Shown in pieces: positions 34,241-48,030 of a DNA stretch of 64,000 nucleotides (position 1 is its first letter; every line of letters begins with the position of its first letter). A program made the translations under genes and the position numbers. The stretch is from contig OY829537.1 of NCBI GenBank assembly GCA_963691705.1, positions 24,366,078 to 24,430,077 of the forward strand, in the 5' to 3' direction. Under the pieces are notes generated by a model that was not told where the DNA came from, made no database searches, and saw only the letters and a list, made by a program, of their open reading frames with translations. The stretch comes from Viola odorata. Lineage: Eukaryota; Streptophyta; Magnoliopsida; Malpighiales; Violaceae.

Positions 34241-37200
34241 GAGGGGATGAGATGAGATTTTGCAATTTGACTGGACCACGCGGGGAGTGTAGGATTGCCA
34301 GCGTGCCAAAGGAGGGATCAGGAAACGTGCACACGTGGAGATGATCCAGTCGTTGTTTTGGTATAGTTTTTTGTAGTGCGGAAATGGAAGGACTGATGGG
34401 TGTAATTTGTGGATTTGTGTCATGGCGGTTTGGTTTTCCTTTCATCAAGAATGTGTTTTTTGGTTGAGTTTGAGATCAAATTTCTGTGTGATGGTTGAGT
34501 CTTTTGGTGTAGAAATTTTTATGAGGATGAAGATGAGAAGTTTAGGTTCTGATGTTGTTTAAATGGGTCAAAATGGTTGACATTTAGGGGTCAAATGAAG
34601 CCATTAAAGAAAAACAGTGTTTAGTTTGTTTGTTTCTTGATTTTGTTCATTTTTTGAGACGCAATTCTCGGGTATATGCCGGAGAGGTTTTGTAAATCCT
34701 ACGTTCATGAGTAGGTTTCATTAGTACATCCACTGCACTTAACATATCATTCCTCCAGAATATAAAATATCATCATTAAAGTAAAATGTATTATCACCCA
34801 AATTCACTAGATTAATCATTTTATATACGAATCACAGGTATTTAAATGAATAGAAATGAACTAAAATTGACCTCCATTAAATTTCGATAACAAAGGACTT
34901 CACTATAAATTAACCAATTTTAAATTAATATACTTTAAATTGATTTGAGTCTTTTTTTTTAAAAAATTATAAAACAGAAATTATAATTAAAAAGCACCAA
35001 ATAAGCTCCCGAAAGGACTTTTTTTTCCAAAATAGACATCCTTTAAAAAATGAAGGAAAGTAACGTGTATATCTAATTGAGATCTGTGCTTCCATTACTG
35101 TACTAGTTTATTTTACCAATGAAGGTTATTACTAATATCATTATTTCTTATTATTCTAAAAAAAATAAAAATACAAATAAACACTATTTTATTTATTTTT
35201 CTCACATCGACGGTAGAGGGTTTATGTGCATTAACCAAGTCATTCGAGAGAGTACACCATATGTGCTGCAACACAGGATCAAAACCTGTTAGAAAAACTA
35301 ATGATCAAGAATTCACATCAGAAGAATTAGTAGCACCAATCGTCAAAAACTTCTTCTATCCCAAATAAAAAAATTGGGTTTCAGTGAGAACAAAAGAAAA
35401 GACTATAGTTCCTCTACCCAAAAATAAAGAGCAAAAAGTAACTCTGAAACAATAAAAAATCACAAAAAATAAAATTAGATATAAACAAAATAAATCAACC
35501 ATCAGAACAAAAAAGCTACTGACTAGGATTAGAATAAACTCTGCAAGTATCAAAGGAAGAAAACGAGGGACTAAGAGCGAAATAGCAGAAAAACACTAGT
35601 GGATCCAGTATGCAGCATAACCACATTTGTCTGTAAAATGAAAGACTTGATACAAATACTTAACCACTGTGACATGCTTTCAAAACTCAACGCAGAGAAT
35701 CCAGAAACGCCTTCGAATCATATAGACCACGTAAACATGTTTTATTATGATAACTTAAAACCCAGCTCCATAAGCAAATGCATCGAACATGCCATACAGA
35801 AAAGTTACAACTTCACAGCAAAAAGCATAACCAACGGAAGCAACAATCATATCCAGTGGTTGAAAACTACAATGCACGTTAAACTATAACAAACCAAAAC
35901 AATCATACATCTCAAGTTTACCTAGAGATTACAGTATTATAGGGAGATGGACACGATACGCACTCACAGATTTCCATTCGACAATATCTCAAACTTCATA
36001 TGAAATTCAGCATCGCATGCAATAGCTTGACACTTGTAGTAGGACCTAGTCTATTATGCACTACAAAAGGAAATTCATCAACCAAAGGGAAGGCTAGTCA
36101 CTGATACATGCTATCCATGTGTTTCCTAATGCAATAGCTTGACAATCATAGCAAGACCCATTCTATTATGCACCACAAAAAGAAATTCATCAACCAAAAT
36201 GAAGGCCAGAGTCAGTGGTGCATGTGATTCATGTGTTTCCACATGCAACTCTTAAATACCTAAAGAACTGGAGTGGCCACCAGTATTGAGGATGATTGTA
36301 TATGGCCAACAGAACTTCATTGGACAAAATATGATATACTCGCAATGGTGTTAAAACTTACTCTATTAATCCCTAAATGACCTCTCAGAAATAGACTAAT
36401 TAGCTTACCACCAAAACAATTACTTGTGTGTTCAAACATTGTCACATAAACTTCCTAAATCTAGAGACACCTTCCCATGATCAAGATTCAAGTGTCCACC
36501 CTCTAACAACAGAACATATGAGAATATAATGATTTAACAATCAAAAGAAAACACTGCCACTCTTTCAGCAGCAAGCTTACCCTAATCGACAGGAATTCAT
36601 GGTAATCTAAAGAATTCAATTGTTATATATGAATGAGCACTCATTATTTTATCCTCCATTCCACTGTGGCCAGAGAAAACCGTGTCAATCAACTATGGGA
36701 GTACTAATAACCAAATCAAAACGTTAACTCTCAATGAACCCAACTTTCAAGAATCTAAGTGATTTCCTATATTTCAGACAAATAGTAAGCAAGTAAGTCC
36801 AATCTTCGTTTGAACTCAAGAAAAGATCATGTTCCAATTGGTGCGGAATAACAATTGGGACAAGCTACAGTTTACCCTCAAACTAGAGACTTGGGAGACA
36901 ATGCCCGCATCACTGGAAACCACTGTCAGGTCTAATCTCCACCCAAATCAACATATTCTGACCTTGGAAACATACCAAAACTATTTCTCTCAATTTCATA
37001 AAACTAGATGTTGCTGAAGCATAAAATGGCATAACAGGCGAAATCAATTACTTGTACGTTTAAAATCTCCATTCACTAGGGAGCAATGAACCTTTAAATC
37101 TAAATGACATTTGTGGTGGGCATTGGCAACAACCATGTCAAATAAACAACCAAAAAACACCCAACTCGATAAGCCATAAGCATCAGATGATTCCAAGTTA

Positions 37201-38020
37201 TACTTTAATCAATGATCTACGAGGAACAAATCAACATCAAATGCTCCCATGGAACTCAAGAAACCATCAACATTCATTTAGCATATGTCCATACCAGCTC
37301 AAAATAAACTCAAATATTGTCAGTTTCGGATTTCACAATACCTATGCTATTGGATACATGCTCTAAATATTTTCATTTATCCCCAACATCTTTAGGGGAT
37401 CTCCACAAAGCCTCTATTGGCAAACTCAAATTTAGAATTCTGCACCACCATTAGTACCATAAGGAAGGTCTAGATCAAATATTTGCACTTCTATAAACTA
37501 CAATCATCAATCTGTTACTTTTAGGCTCCAAAGGCAAGGAACATGAACTGATAACCTATCCACAATATAGATCATGAACATAAAAGGATCTGCTCTTTTG
37601 CACAATCCACACTGGAAGTCCTTGAGTAGTTCATACCAACATCAATAGTGCAAGCCTTCCAACCTCCAATATACAGAGAGCAGATTACTTTCTCCGTCTT
37701 GACTTACTTGTTCATGTCCTCCTAAACTAGGCATTTAAGAACTAAGGACATTTCACCTAAAATGTCAAGAGGAAGGACAAAGAGTAATGGAATCACAAAG
37801 AGAAACAAAAAGAAGAGACCCAAATGATAAAGAAAATCGTGACTTCAACCAGTATCAAAACGGCAAGCCATTTGCAGATCACCGGTAATGTGCTTCCTGC
37901 ATTATCATGCCAAAAAGACAAGTTCAAAGTTAGAACCTTTGAACCAATAACTTTAATAAATCTCTTCCAATAGAGGAAATTAAGATTGAAATAACTGGCA
38001 TTACCAAATGTTGATGTGCC
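34241..38020. other. Intergenic region between histone H1 and the hnRNP gene
   Basis: No coding sequence supported. It should contain the H1 promoter (34241 to about 34600) and the 3' UTR of the hnRNP gene (below 38020). The middle is AT-rich with short ORFs only. Confidence 0.55.
36019..36240. repeat. 112-bp tandem duplication
   Basis: GCAATAGCTTGAC starts at 36019 and again at 36131, with shared blocks AAATTCATCAACCAAA and CATGTGTTTCC in each copy. Confidence 0.75.
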
Positions 38021-41000
38021 CTAATAGTAGTAGCCCCCTCCATAAGAGTGATCACCCCGATAATAAGATGAGTGCGGACCATACTACAACATAGCAGATA
38101 GCAGAATATAATGAAAGCATTACACGTGTCACACATTAATTAGGACAAGCTTGGGATTGGTTACTCACATCTGGACCATAATAATCACGAGCATAGGGAT
38201 CGGTCCCTGGTCCATAACTATCTGAAACATAAAATGACAAAGATGGATACCACCAAACAGTAAACCCTAACAAAATAATCATTCTAAAATATCACTTACC
38301 ATGGTAACGTGGACCACGAAATGAAGCCTCTGGTTCAGTGTAATCAAATCGGGGCCGGACCCTACTAGGCTCCGCAAAATCAGGATCATGGTCCTAAAAA
38401 GTAAGAGGAAAATTTCAACTCCAAATGAATACTAATAACAACGGAAAGAGAGAAAAGAAAAGAAATAAACAATAACAGACAAGGATGATGAGGAGTAGAC
38501 AACCCAATTTGTCGTCAAAATTTGCTTCTAAGACACCCCTCCACAAGACTCTAAGCACAAATAAATAAAAAATGTAAAAAATGTTACAGTCATGTAAAAT
38601 GGCCGTGGTCGCTTCAATCCATGTGCACCATCATCATAGAAGTATGGATCCTCAAAATGCCTTTCACTGAAAGGTCTGTCAAAGGCTTCTTCAGGAGGAA
38701 ATGGTTGCCTCCTGGAAGACACATGACTCCCATAACCCCTCTCTGGGGCTTCAAGCCAAGGTCTGCTGAAACTGGATCTTGATGGGCCATGGGATGCAAT
38801 AGCTCTACCCCCTTGGTGATAACCACCTCTAAGAGGAGCCCTTCTTCCCCCTACTTGTTTAAATATACATTAGAACCTTAACATGAAAATAAATCAAAAT
38901 TTTGTTTCCACATAATAAATAGACATGTCCTAAGAGAGAACCTCGTGGAATAATTTGTCTCCCATAAGGCATGGCATGGCGGTTATGACAATCATGCTCA
39001 CTGGGATTCATTCTACCAGATATTCCACGTCCTCTTTGATAAGGACCCCTACCACGGGCGAAATTTGGCCAGTTGAGGTGATGCCCACCCCGCCCAAAAC
39101 CCCTTCCTGTAAAGCAGTGGAGATCATATTTATGGAGGAAAATGCAGACAATATAAATATTCAAATCCTCAAGACCAAAGATTACCATATTGGAAGGTTC
39201 CACTGCTGGCATGACCAATTCGAAAACCACCAGACATTCCACCCTTCACGGGTTGCGTTTTGGGCAACGGATTTGACAGCCTTGCTTTAACTCTCACCTG
39301 ACAATTCGCAAGGTCAGTTGATCAACATTGTACAAGTTTAGAGAAGACGAAATGTAAATGGAAGATTATGTTGCACCATGCAGATGGTGCATGGAAGTCA
39401 TGTTGGAAAAGTCTACTGAAAAAAAAAATAACAGGGGAGAGAAAAGAAGAAGCGGACTCTTTAAATTCCCCTCAATCCCTATTGAAAGTACAAAACATGA
39501 AAAATGCAAAAATAAAATCAATGCATCACCATCCAGGTAAAAAGATCATGTAACTATTCAAAGAAGAAAACCTGCAAAGCAAGAGGGTCACAAATCACAT
39601 GAACCCATGATACACTGACACCCACCTTTGAATTTCCATCACCCATTTCTGAGTTGTTTAATCCCTCAATGCAAGCAACAGCAGCTTCATGGGTAGAGAA
39701 ATGAACAAAGCCAAAGTCCTTCCTCTTGGCAGTTGACATTTTCCGCGCTAGCACAATCCGCACAATATGTCCATAAGCCACTATGTACTCCCTAACTTGG
39801 TCCTCATCCCAATGAGGAGGAAGCCCATCAAGAAATACTGTCTTCACCTGAGCCATAACTTCCGGGTCGGGCTCACGTAGAGGTTCAGCAAATGCGACTT
39901 TGGCAGTTCTCTCTGGATGGCCAAATATAGCATCAGGTTTCTGAAGCCTTTTATGTGCAAGCGACGCATCAGCATGACATGAGAATTCAAGAAATGCAAA
40001 GCCCCGACTCCTCCCTTGATGTTGCGCATCTGGGACAACAACGATGTTGTCAATACGTTCAACACCATAATCCTTCAACTTCTGTCTTATCTGCAAACCC
40101 ACGATATATCAGTAACCAGTGAGCAAACATAGAAGGTAAACAGACACTAAATTAACTAAATACTAACAGCTTCTTTTGTCCACGTGTTGCATATGTTCCC
40201 CAAAAACAATGTATCATTGTCCTCACTTGGTGCTGTTCCACACCGCTTTCCATGAATCTGTGACATTTGAGGAGTTACTACAACACTTCTAGAGTTTACA
40301 TGATATGAAAAAAATACAAACAGTCATACCATAGGGTTTTTCATTTCAGAAAGAGCACGCTTTGCATGTTCCTTCTTCGCAAACTTCACAAATGCATACC
40401 CCTTATTCCTGTTTGTTGAGAAGTTCCTGTGCAACTTAACTTCAACCACTTCTCCAATAGTCTCAAAAACCTTTCTAACCTCCTCTTCTGTAGCATCTCT
40501 ATCTAGGCCACCAACAAATATCTCATACTCCTTCTTAATCTTCCTCTCATTAGCAACAGCTGTTAACTCCCTGCGCTCCTCTTCTAGTGCCACGGCTTCT
40601 TCTTCAATAGGTTCCTCAGGATCATCTTCCACATAATCATCGTCACCGTGATCCTCCAAATCCAATCTATCACCATACTCCTCATATCCTTCGTCAGCAC
40701 CATACACATCCTGAGCAGGATGAACATCTTCTCCTTGAACCACATCTTTTAGATCTCCCTTCACATTAGCACTCTTGGTTGTTGGATCCCCTTCGGCGTC
40801 AACAACTTTTTTCTCAACTTCTGCATCCTTCATTTCTACCTTTGCTTCACCTCTTTTTTCTACTTCATTAGAAGGCGCATCCACTTCCATAGCCATTACT
40901 TTCTTGTGCACAGAATCTCCAACCACTTGAGCAGTAAATTGGTTTTCATCTTCTGCATGTTCAATCGGTTCTTCCAGGATACTTGCAGTTTTTTGCTCCT

Positions 41001-41873
41001 TTGCTGACTCTACAATATTTCTATCCACAAATGTTTCCTCTTCCGGATCAATTTCCTCTTTCGGATCAGTTTCTGCCTCCCTTACAGATTGAGCAACATC
41101 TCTGGCCACCGGTTCCTCCCTTTCCACAGTATATAACTCCTTCACATCCTCAACTCCCTCATTTAAGCTTTCTTCAGCCTTACTCTTTTCAGGATCCTCT
41201 GGCCTCTGCTCAGAAGCATCAATTTCCTTTGCATTCTCTATTTCCAACTTTATGCTATCTTCAGCCTCAGCCTTACTCTTCGCAACATCCTCTGTTTGTG
41301 GAGCCTGCACAGATGGAACTTCTGCAGCGACAGGAGTTTTCATCTTTCCTGGTGTTTTCTTCACCACCCTCTTCACTATTTTCTTCACTACCTTTCTTGT
41401 GCGGGGAACAACTTTTGCATCCCCAGTCACCAAAGTTGCATCATTCGACACTTTCCCTTGTTCAACTAAAACACAGAAAACAACACATGCAAATGACTAA
41501 GAGAAACTTCAACACACACCTAATATAAAAGCACCATTTATCATTCTCGGTTCAAGAAAGTTAAACAAGCAGCACCATTTCCGCAACTAAAGTTAATTAG
41601 TGAGCAAATGATTCCGCAACTAATCCAGGAAACCTCATGTTAAAAGATGATGAAACGATAGTATGAAATTATACCTGTTGGCTGCTCGAGTTTAGAATCG
41701 GAAGCGCTAGTCGCAGATGGTGTCGTTTCGTTGTCTTTCGCCTTCTTGGCTTTGGCGGCGCGGTTTATCCCGGGGGTTTTCGGAGTAGCGGATTCCGCTG
41801 CTGGTTCCGGAGTGGTGGCTTTGACGGCAGCTTTTTTTCCTGGCGGCGTCTTATCTGAGTTTCTAGTCCTCAT
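38021..41873 (-). CDS. Acidic hnRNP Q/R-like RNA-binding protein with three RRMs and Gly/Arg-rich tail
   Basis: Ten exons (high to low): 41675-41873, 40330-41465, 40168-40257, 39626-40090, 39186-39297, 38942-39106, 38588-38850, 38300-38393, 38169-38221, 38021-38083. Every junction is GT-AG and in phase, giving 879 aa. The N-terminus has basic patches (KKIVKRVVKK) and a long Glu/Asp-rich stretch. RRM1 is at about 380-450 (EIFVGGL; GYAFVKF), RRM2 at about 459-540 (TLFLGNIC; GFAFLEF) and RRM3 at about 555-625 (TVFLDGL; FGFVHF). The tail is rich in Gly/Arg/Tyr and ends in GGGYYY. The architecture matches plant LIF2-like/hnRNP Q proteins in nuclear RNA and chromatin regulation. Head-to-head with the gene at 42364. 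Confidence 0.92.
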
Positions 41874-42363
41874 GCTTATCAGCTTTAACTGTGTTGGTTA
41901 GATATTTAAAAGATTCCGATGGCAATTCTTGAGTTCGAGCAAAGAATAAAATGGTGTGCTTTCGCCGTTTGCAGAAAGAATGAGGCGACGATGTGTGTTG
42001 TTCCTCTTTTTTTTCCGGCTTATATCGCACACCAGAGAAAGAAGAGAAACGAACGGCGTCGTCTTATTGCTTTGAAAAACGAACGGAGTACGAAAGTTTT
42101 TGCTACTTTGTTTTGTTTCGTTAACAGTTTAAAGAAAAAAAAGGAGGTTAACAAAACGACATCATTCTGAACATCGCTAGCTAATTCAACTATTAACTAA
42201 CTCGTCGATTTCCAGTTAGCTCCTACTGGCCCTTAATCTGCTTCGATGGAGTGGAACGGACCTGATCTACGCCGGCGGTAGTTTATCCACTGATTATTTT
42301 CTGCTATTCTTTGATCAGTTTAACAGCAGAAATTCTCGACTAACCGGAACCGGAACCGGAACC
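41874..42363. promoter_or_regulatory. Shared bidirectional promoter region
   Basis: 490 bp separate the start codons of the divergent hnRNP and BORCS5-like genes. The region has no clear TATA box for either. The last 22 bp (42342-42363) are a GGAACC repeat of about 3.5 units abutting the ATG at 42364. Confidence 0.5.
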
Positions 42364-44547
42364 ATGGGTGCTTCAGAATCTAGCCTCTCGAGCTCGCAAG
42401 TGAGTCTGTAATTTCAACCATTACATAGAAGTTAGTCCGTTTTCTTAATTTAGTTGCTAATCAGTTAATTAACTAACTCTTCCTTCTCTTCCTCGTTGCT
42501 TGACGTTAAGGGAGTGGCGGACGAGATAACTACCGTCTCCGCGCGATCGGAAAGTGTGGATCCTATTTTGGAGAAGCTCAAATCGCTTAAACTCGTATGC
42601 TTCTTGCTCCTCAATTGCATAGAAGTTAGGTTTGTGCATAAGAGTTTAGTTAATAATTTTTATTTTTTTTTATTTTTTTTATTTTCAGTGTAGGCAAGGC
42701 CAATATTGACGTCAGTTCCAATGGTTGAGGGCAGCTTGACTGACATCTTGGTGAGGAAACCATCATCTTCTGCTCCTGGTGAGTTTAAGGAAATTCTTCT
42801 TTGTTTGCTATAAATAACCCAATGTGAAAACTCTAAATACTTGGAAAAATAAATTTATTTATTTTGGTTAAGTAGACTTTGTTGTCCAGTGCATTTGAAG
42901 TTGTCGACCAGAAATTTGCAGTTATGTTCGTCGGATTTGCATCATTGGTGTGGGAGTCGAATGATAACTCTGTTATTGTGTTTCGTGCCTTGTGTTGTTT
43001 GCAGGCTCTTTATTTAATCTGTGAATTGCCTTTTGGGCTGATTCTGTGTATGTTTCTGTTATTATCAATGATTATTGTAGCTACTGTGAATCCAAAAGTC
43101 CTATTGGAGCTCTTCTCCATGTATCGCGATTGGCAGCATGAGAAGGTTCGGCGTATTAGCAAGGAACAGGTATTTTCTTCTTCATAATAAATGTACTAGC
43201 TCAAGAATGAGTTATTGAATGTAGTATGGCATAGGTATCTCAATAGCATGGGGATGGAACAATTGTTTGCCGAATATATTGTTGTTTATCATTTTGTCTT
43301 TGTAGAGATTTAAACATGGATTAAGATTCAGGCTAGAGTTTAACACTAGGGAGTACACTCGACCCAGGGATCTGGAAATGTACTTAAATATAACCTACAA
43401 CCAAACCAGACTCGTTTACATGCGTGGATCACACCCAAACAAATTTGACACTAATTTGTTGATCTAGTCCTTTCATATGCTTAGGTTTTAGTGTTGAAGT
43501 AAGGAAATCCGTACCATCATATAGCATTGACTTGATTGCTAGGAGAAAAGTGTGAAGTGTCAAGTGGATAGATCAAGTGCCAAAAACTTGTCTTTGGCCT
43601 TCATAACCTGAGGTGTCATTCTTTAATAGATCAAGTGAAGTTGCATATACATTAAAAGATTGAGGAACCTGACTCTCATCATATAAATTAAAGTAAGCTG
43701 TGAAGAAATGAAGCAAAATGTGTTCTATTTTATCCCCTGGATGCAGGACTGTAGTACAGAACTGCAGGATCGGTTAAAGGGGAGTAATTGCTATATTTGC
43801 TTTAATTTTTGACATGAGGAAAAGAAGAAGAAATCAGAGTTCTTTCATTTGCTTTGCTTCTAGCAGTATACTTATAGTAGAATGTTTTGCATATTCCGTG
43901 GATTGGTAACTATCAGTTAGGGAAATTGGCTAGTTATGCTTTTCAATATACCTGAGCGAGATAACTATAATTTGGTGAAAATCATTGCAGGAGGAGATAG
44001 AAAATAAGATAGAAGTTGCGGATTCATTGGCAATTAAAATTCTTCAACGTTTTAATCACTCAGCATCAGCAATGAAGGCCACATCACAACATCTATCAGC
44101 AGGTATTATATATCACATGATGAGGGATTAAGAAATTATTAGAGAAATCCATATTTCATAAACTCCTTTCAAATCAGAGTTTTTGCTATAAAATATAGAA
44201 GTTATCGGCATTTTCGACAGGCCACCGGTAAATCTCAGTTTGTCCTTCACGTTTGATATATATCTAACAGTTATCCTATAATGATTTTGATTGCCTCGAC
44301 GTTTTGGACAATGAATCTAGTTCATGCCCTGGAAGTGGAGATTGGGGAGCTGAAAGGAAGGTTAACGGAGGTCATTAGCAATTGTGATGCATTATGCAAT
44401 AGGATATGTGTGGAGGGGCCAGAATCTCTTCGGTCTTCCGTCAAGCCATTTACAATTACCAGTGACAACTTGGAGGCCAGCTCGAGCTCGTCTGCTCTGC
44501 AAAGAGTCACATGGAGTGTGCCTTTGAGTGAAGAGAAATCGATCTGA
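42364..44547 (+). CDS. BORCS5/myrlysin-like protein (BORC complex subunit family)
   Basis: Six exons: 42364-42399, 42511-42594, 42694-42778, 43081-43169, 43991-44102 and 44321-44547; all junctions GT-AG and in phase, 210 aa. The N-terminus MGASESS fits an N-myristoylation signal (Gly2, Ser6). Residues about 65-190 are helical and charged: LLELFSMYRDWQHEKVRRI, EEIENKIEVADSLAIKIL, ALEVEIGELKGRL, with a closing LRSSVKPF. This layout (myristoylated start, a P-V/L motif, then RYQ-type coiled coil and a P-F end) resembles animal BORCS5, which tethers BORC to lysosomes for transport. The plant role is inferred. It is not a hydrophobic or secreted protein. Confidence 0.75.
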
Positions 44548-45774
44548 CTGTACCACAGGTTTTATTTTTATTGTATATAGTCATTTTTTATCCCATAATT
44601 GTCATTGAGATTGAAGTCTGCCTTCCTTACCTCATAAGCATTATGACTTGAAAGAAAGAGAGCGTATAGGATCCCGGGTAGGAAGAAAAGACTTTACGGG
44701 CGTAATGCTAGAGCTACGACATGAAATGCTAGAGCAAATGTTCTTCTGGACTTACAACTGGCCTGTGTTTTTAATTTGTTGATTTATTTAAGGGGGTTAC
44801 TTAAACCATTTTGCGTTCTAATTTATTTATTTATAGTTCTATATTATTGTAAGATTAACCCCCCCCCCCCCCCCCCCCCTCCCCCTCCCTTTTCGGAAAT
44901 ATTGTTGTAAGATGAAACCATATGCACCGACATAACCCCAGATCTAGAGCGTTTCTTTAAACCGATACAGGAGTAAAAAAGACTCATCTCCGATGCTTTT
45001 ATTTGTGTATTTTTTTCACTTGAATCATAATTTTATTTTTTTATAAACCATCCAGTTTCTCATGTCCCTACTGGGCCGAACTAATCCGGATTTAAAGCTT
45101 GTGAGACTTTTGCGCCAGCCCACCAAAAATTCATTTATTAGCTTCCGCGTTCCCAAACATGAGACCATGTATGGTTGAACCAAAAGAAATCTTAGCCATC
45201 CCATTTGGGTTATTATTAGGTACAGAATCACAAATTGACCGGCGAGCTACTGGTCTCATTTAAACAGCCAAGATTTTTCCTTGGCCATGTAACCGGTAAC
45301 CGGTAACCGGCACATGAAATTGGCACTAGATGTTGGACTTGGCCCACGCCGTGCATCAGGTGCCAACTTCACACCATTTGCATATCCTGCTGCTCAAATT
45401 CAGCACACAAATGTCCAAAAAGTAGAAGAAAGAGGTGATTGCAGTCTACAAAGTTGTCGATGAAAATAGATGGATTTGATTGCAGTAGGAAGAAGAAAGC
45501 AAAGATGACATTTACTTTGAAAAGAACAGACTTTATAATTTTTGCTGAATATAAATTGAATTTTATTGCAGTAAGAGAACAATAGACCCCCAATTAAAAA
45601 GAAAAAAACACTTAAATTAAACACAATACTTAAATACTACTACTACAATATTACTGATGTGTACCCAATTGTGATGAAAAAGAAGAAAATGTAGTAATAT
45701 TAGGTTTTGAATTTATGTAAGCATTAACTTAACCCAACTGATGAACTCCACTGATAAAAAAAAACCCTCATCAT
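44548..45774. other. Intergenic region between the BORCS5-like gene and GMD
   Basis: Convergent 3' ends, no gene found. Contains a poly-C tract and a short AACCGGT triplication at about 45291-45311. Confidence 0.55.
44859..44879. repeat. Homopolymer run of 21 C
   Basis: Uninterrupted C run followed by TCCCCCTCCC; the length is prone to sequencing error and slippage. Confidence 0.9.
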
Positions 45775-46893
45775 CTATGGCTGCTGCTGAGCATCCATGT
45801 AACCAGCATCCACAAGCACTTTCTCCCTCTTAGCCAACTCAACATCTTCATCCACCATCATCTTCACCAACTTCTCAAACCCAACTTTAGGTTTCCATCC
45901 AAGAACTTTCCTCGTCTTGCTCGAATCCCCTCTCAGGTTATCCACTTCTGAAGGCCTAAAATACCTCGGATCGATCTCCACATGCTCTCTCCAATTCAAC
46001 CCCACATACCCAAATGCCACCTCCAAGAACTCCTCCACAGTATGTGAATCCTCAGTCGCAACCACATAATCATCCGCCTTGTCTTGCTGCAACATCATCC
46101 ACATCGCCTCCACATAATCCCCTGCAAAACCCCAATCCCTCGACGCCTTCAAATTCCCCAAGTACAGCCTCTTCTGCAGCCCAGTCTTGATCCTACCAAC
46201 CGCCCTGGTGATCTTCCTAGTCACGAAATTCTCCCCACGCCGAGGAGATTCGTGGTTGAACAGAATGCCATTACAAGCATACAACCCGTAGGCTTCACGG
46301 TAATTCACAGTGTACCAATGCGCAGCGCATTTGGACACTGCGTAGGGAGATCTGGGATGGAATGGGGTGGTTTCTGATTGAGGAGGAGGCGTAGCCCCGA
46401 ACATCTCAGACGACCCGGCCTGATAGTACCGGATATGGCTCCTCCCAGTGGAGGCGATGTGAGATCTGACGGCTTCGAGGAGGCGGAGAGCGCCGGTGGC
46501 CACCACGTCGGCGGTGTAATCAGGGATTTCGAAGGAGACGGCAACGTGAGATTGGGCAGCGAGATTGTACACCTCGTCGGGCTGGATAGTGTCGAGCCAG
46601 CGACGGAGAGAGGAGGCGTCGGCGAGATCTCCGTAATGGAGCTTCATCCGAGCTTTGTGGGCGTTGTGAGGATCGATGTAGATGTGGTTGATCCGCTGGG
46701 TGTTGAAATTGGAGGAGCGACGGATCAAGCCGTGAACCTCGTAGCCTTTGTCGAGGAGGAACTCGGTGAGGTAGGAACCGTCTTGGCCGGTGATGCCAGT
46801 GATGAGTGCGACCTTGGGTTTTGTTGCGGCGTCGCCATTGGCGGATCCGGATCCAGAGGCGGCGGCGTTTTGGGTTGCTGGTGCTGCTGCCAT
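45775..46893 (-). CDS. GMD: GDP-mannose 4,6-dehydratase
   Basis: Converts GDP-D-mannose to GDP-4-keto-6-deoxy-D-mannose, the first step of GDP-L-fucose synthesis in the cytosol; the product feeds fucosylation of cell-wall polymers and glycoproteins. Intronless, 372 aa, a typical plant GMD length. Short-chain dehydrogenase fold: NADP-binding [10 protein letters not shown] at about 32-41, [33 protein letters not shown] near 159-165 and the catalytic YAVSK near 183-187, then [16 protein letters not shown] and [14 protein letters not shown]. The first 25 residues are Ala/Ser-rich and variable. No frame damage. A TATA box lies about 100 bp upstream. Confidence 0.98.
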   Translation of the reverse strand: MAAAPATQNAAASGSGSANGDAATKPKVALITGITGQDGSYLTEFLLDKGYEVHGLIRRSSNFNTQRINHIYIDPHNAHKARMKLHYGDLADASSLRRWLDTIQPDEVYNLAAQSHVAVSFEIPDYTADVVATGALRLLEAVRSHIASTGRSHIRYYQAGSSEMFGATPPPQSETTPFHPRSPYAVSKCAAHWYTVNYREAYGLYACNGILFNHESPRRGENFVTRKITRAVGRIKTGLQKRLYLGNLKASRDWGFAGDYVEAMWMMLQQDKADDYVVATEDSHTVEEFLEVAFGYVGLNWREHVEIDPRYFRPSEVDNLRGDSSKTRKVLGWKPKVGFEKLVKMMVDEDVELAKREKVLVDAGYMDAQQQP

Positions 46894-46995
46894 TGATGGA
46901 TGGAAGCGGGTTCTGATTTGAGTTGAACGGGATGAGGAAAGGTTTGATTTGATTTGATTTGATTTGATTGTGAGATTTGGGAGGAGAAATGTGGG

Positions 46996-47006
46996 TTTTT
47001 ATAAGG
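46996..47006 (-). promoter_or_regulatory. TATA box of GMD
   Basis: Minus strand CCTTATAAAAAC, about 105 bp before the ATG. The leader contains a GATTT microsatellite at about 46943-46967. Confidence 0.6.
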
Positions 47007-48030
47007 TGCTATATACACTTGAGAAGTAATGTGGGCTTTCTACGCGGGTTCTATGGAAGGAAAAAAAGGGGACTGGTTTAATGGCGGAGAGGAGCAGCCT
47101 AGTCAACGTGAGGGAGGCGATTAGAAAATTACATTGAAATTAAAATATGGGAATAGCCAAGTTCATAAGCCGACAATTTGATAATTAATTTAACTAATTA
47201 ATGACATTAAAATCATTTCATTTTAATTAAAATATGGATAATTGATATTTAGATCTCTAAAGTACAAAATTTTGTTTAGTCTGATTTTTAAATGATGATA
47301 TTTTGTTTAATTTGATCTTTTTTAGTTGCAACCAAATATAGGTTGATGATATCTCAGTTTGGACCATATGGTGTGCAAATATAATTTATTTAATCTAGCA
47401 TCTAAATTGTTTAATTTGGTCATTTGATATGTAGTAAGTAACTCATAGCCAATACTCTAAGTCGGTAGAAATCTTACCGGACTAAATTAAATAAAATTTC
47501 ATACTTTGAGAATTATGATTATAATTTATACTTTAAGAATCATATTAAATAAAGTGTTATACTTAAAGGATAAAAAATATATTATAGGTGTTAATCAAGT
47601 AATTTACTTACTCTATTTCTGAGTACAACACAGCTAAGGCAAGTACTAATAAGAGTTAGTAAAAATATTAATATTAATGAGAATTAGTACTAAATTTGTG
47701 TGTAATTTTGTTGGGTAAACTTTCTAAAAAAACCTTTAAACGTTTATAAAATCTCTCACTTTGACTCAATAATTTAAAATAAAGTGAATTAAATATGTTA
47801 CTTTTTAAGAGTCTTCAATTTAAACATTTTCAGCGCATAAAGTCAGAATTTTAATAGGTAAATGCTGATTTTGGACGTAACAGTGGTGAATCCCATAGAG
47901 TCTTGCATAATCTTATACCTTAATAAAAAAAAATTTCAAAATACTCCAATTTTTTATATATATTTTACTATATAAAATTTAAAATAATATAAGTCGATAT
48001 TAATCCACCATATTCCAACTTTGTATATTA
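47007..48030. other. AT-rich intergenic DNA with a possible inverted-repeat element
   Basis: No gene. Between about 47250 and 47600, CTAAAGTACAAAATTTTG at the left and several TACTTTAAGAAT-type copies in the opposite sense at the right suggest an old miniature element; the boundaries are unclear. Confidence 0.4.

Noticed and set aside
35356..35889. Short ORFs in the 34-38 kb intergenic region
   Set aside because: AT-rich chance frames with no motif, and no splice-consistent extension found.
40983..41528. 181-codon plus-strand ORF
   Set aside because: It is the complement of the acidic, low-complexity exon 2 of the hnRNP gene; no family match and no gene context.
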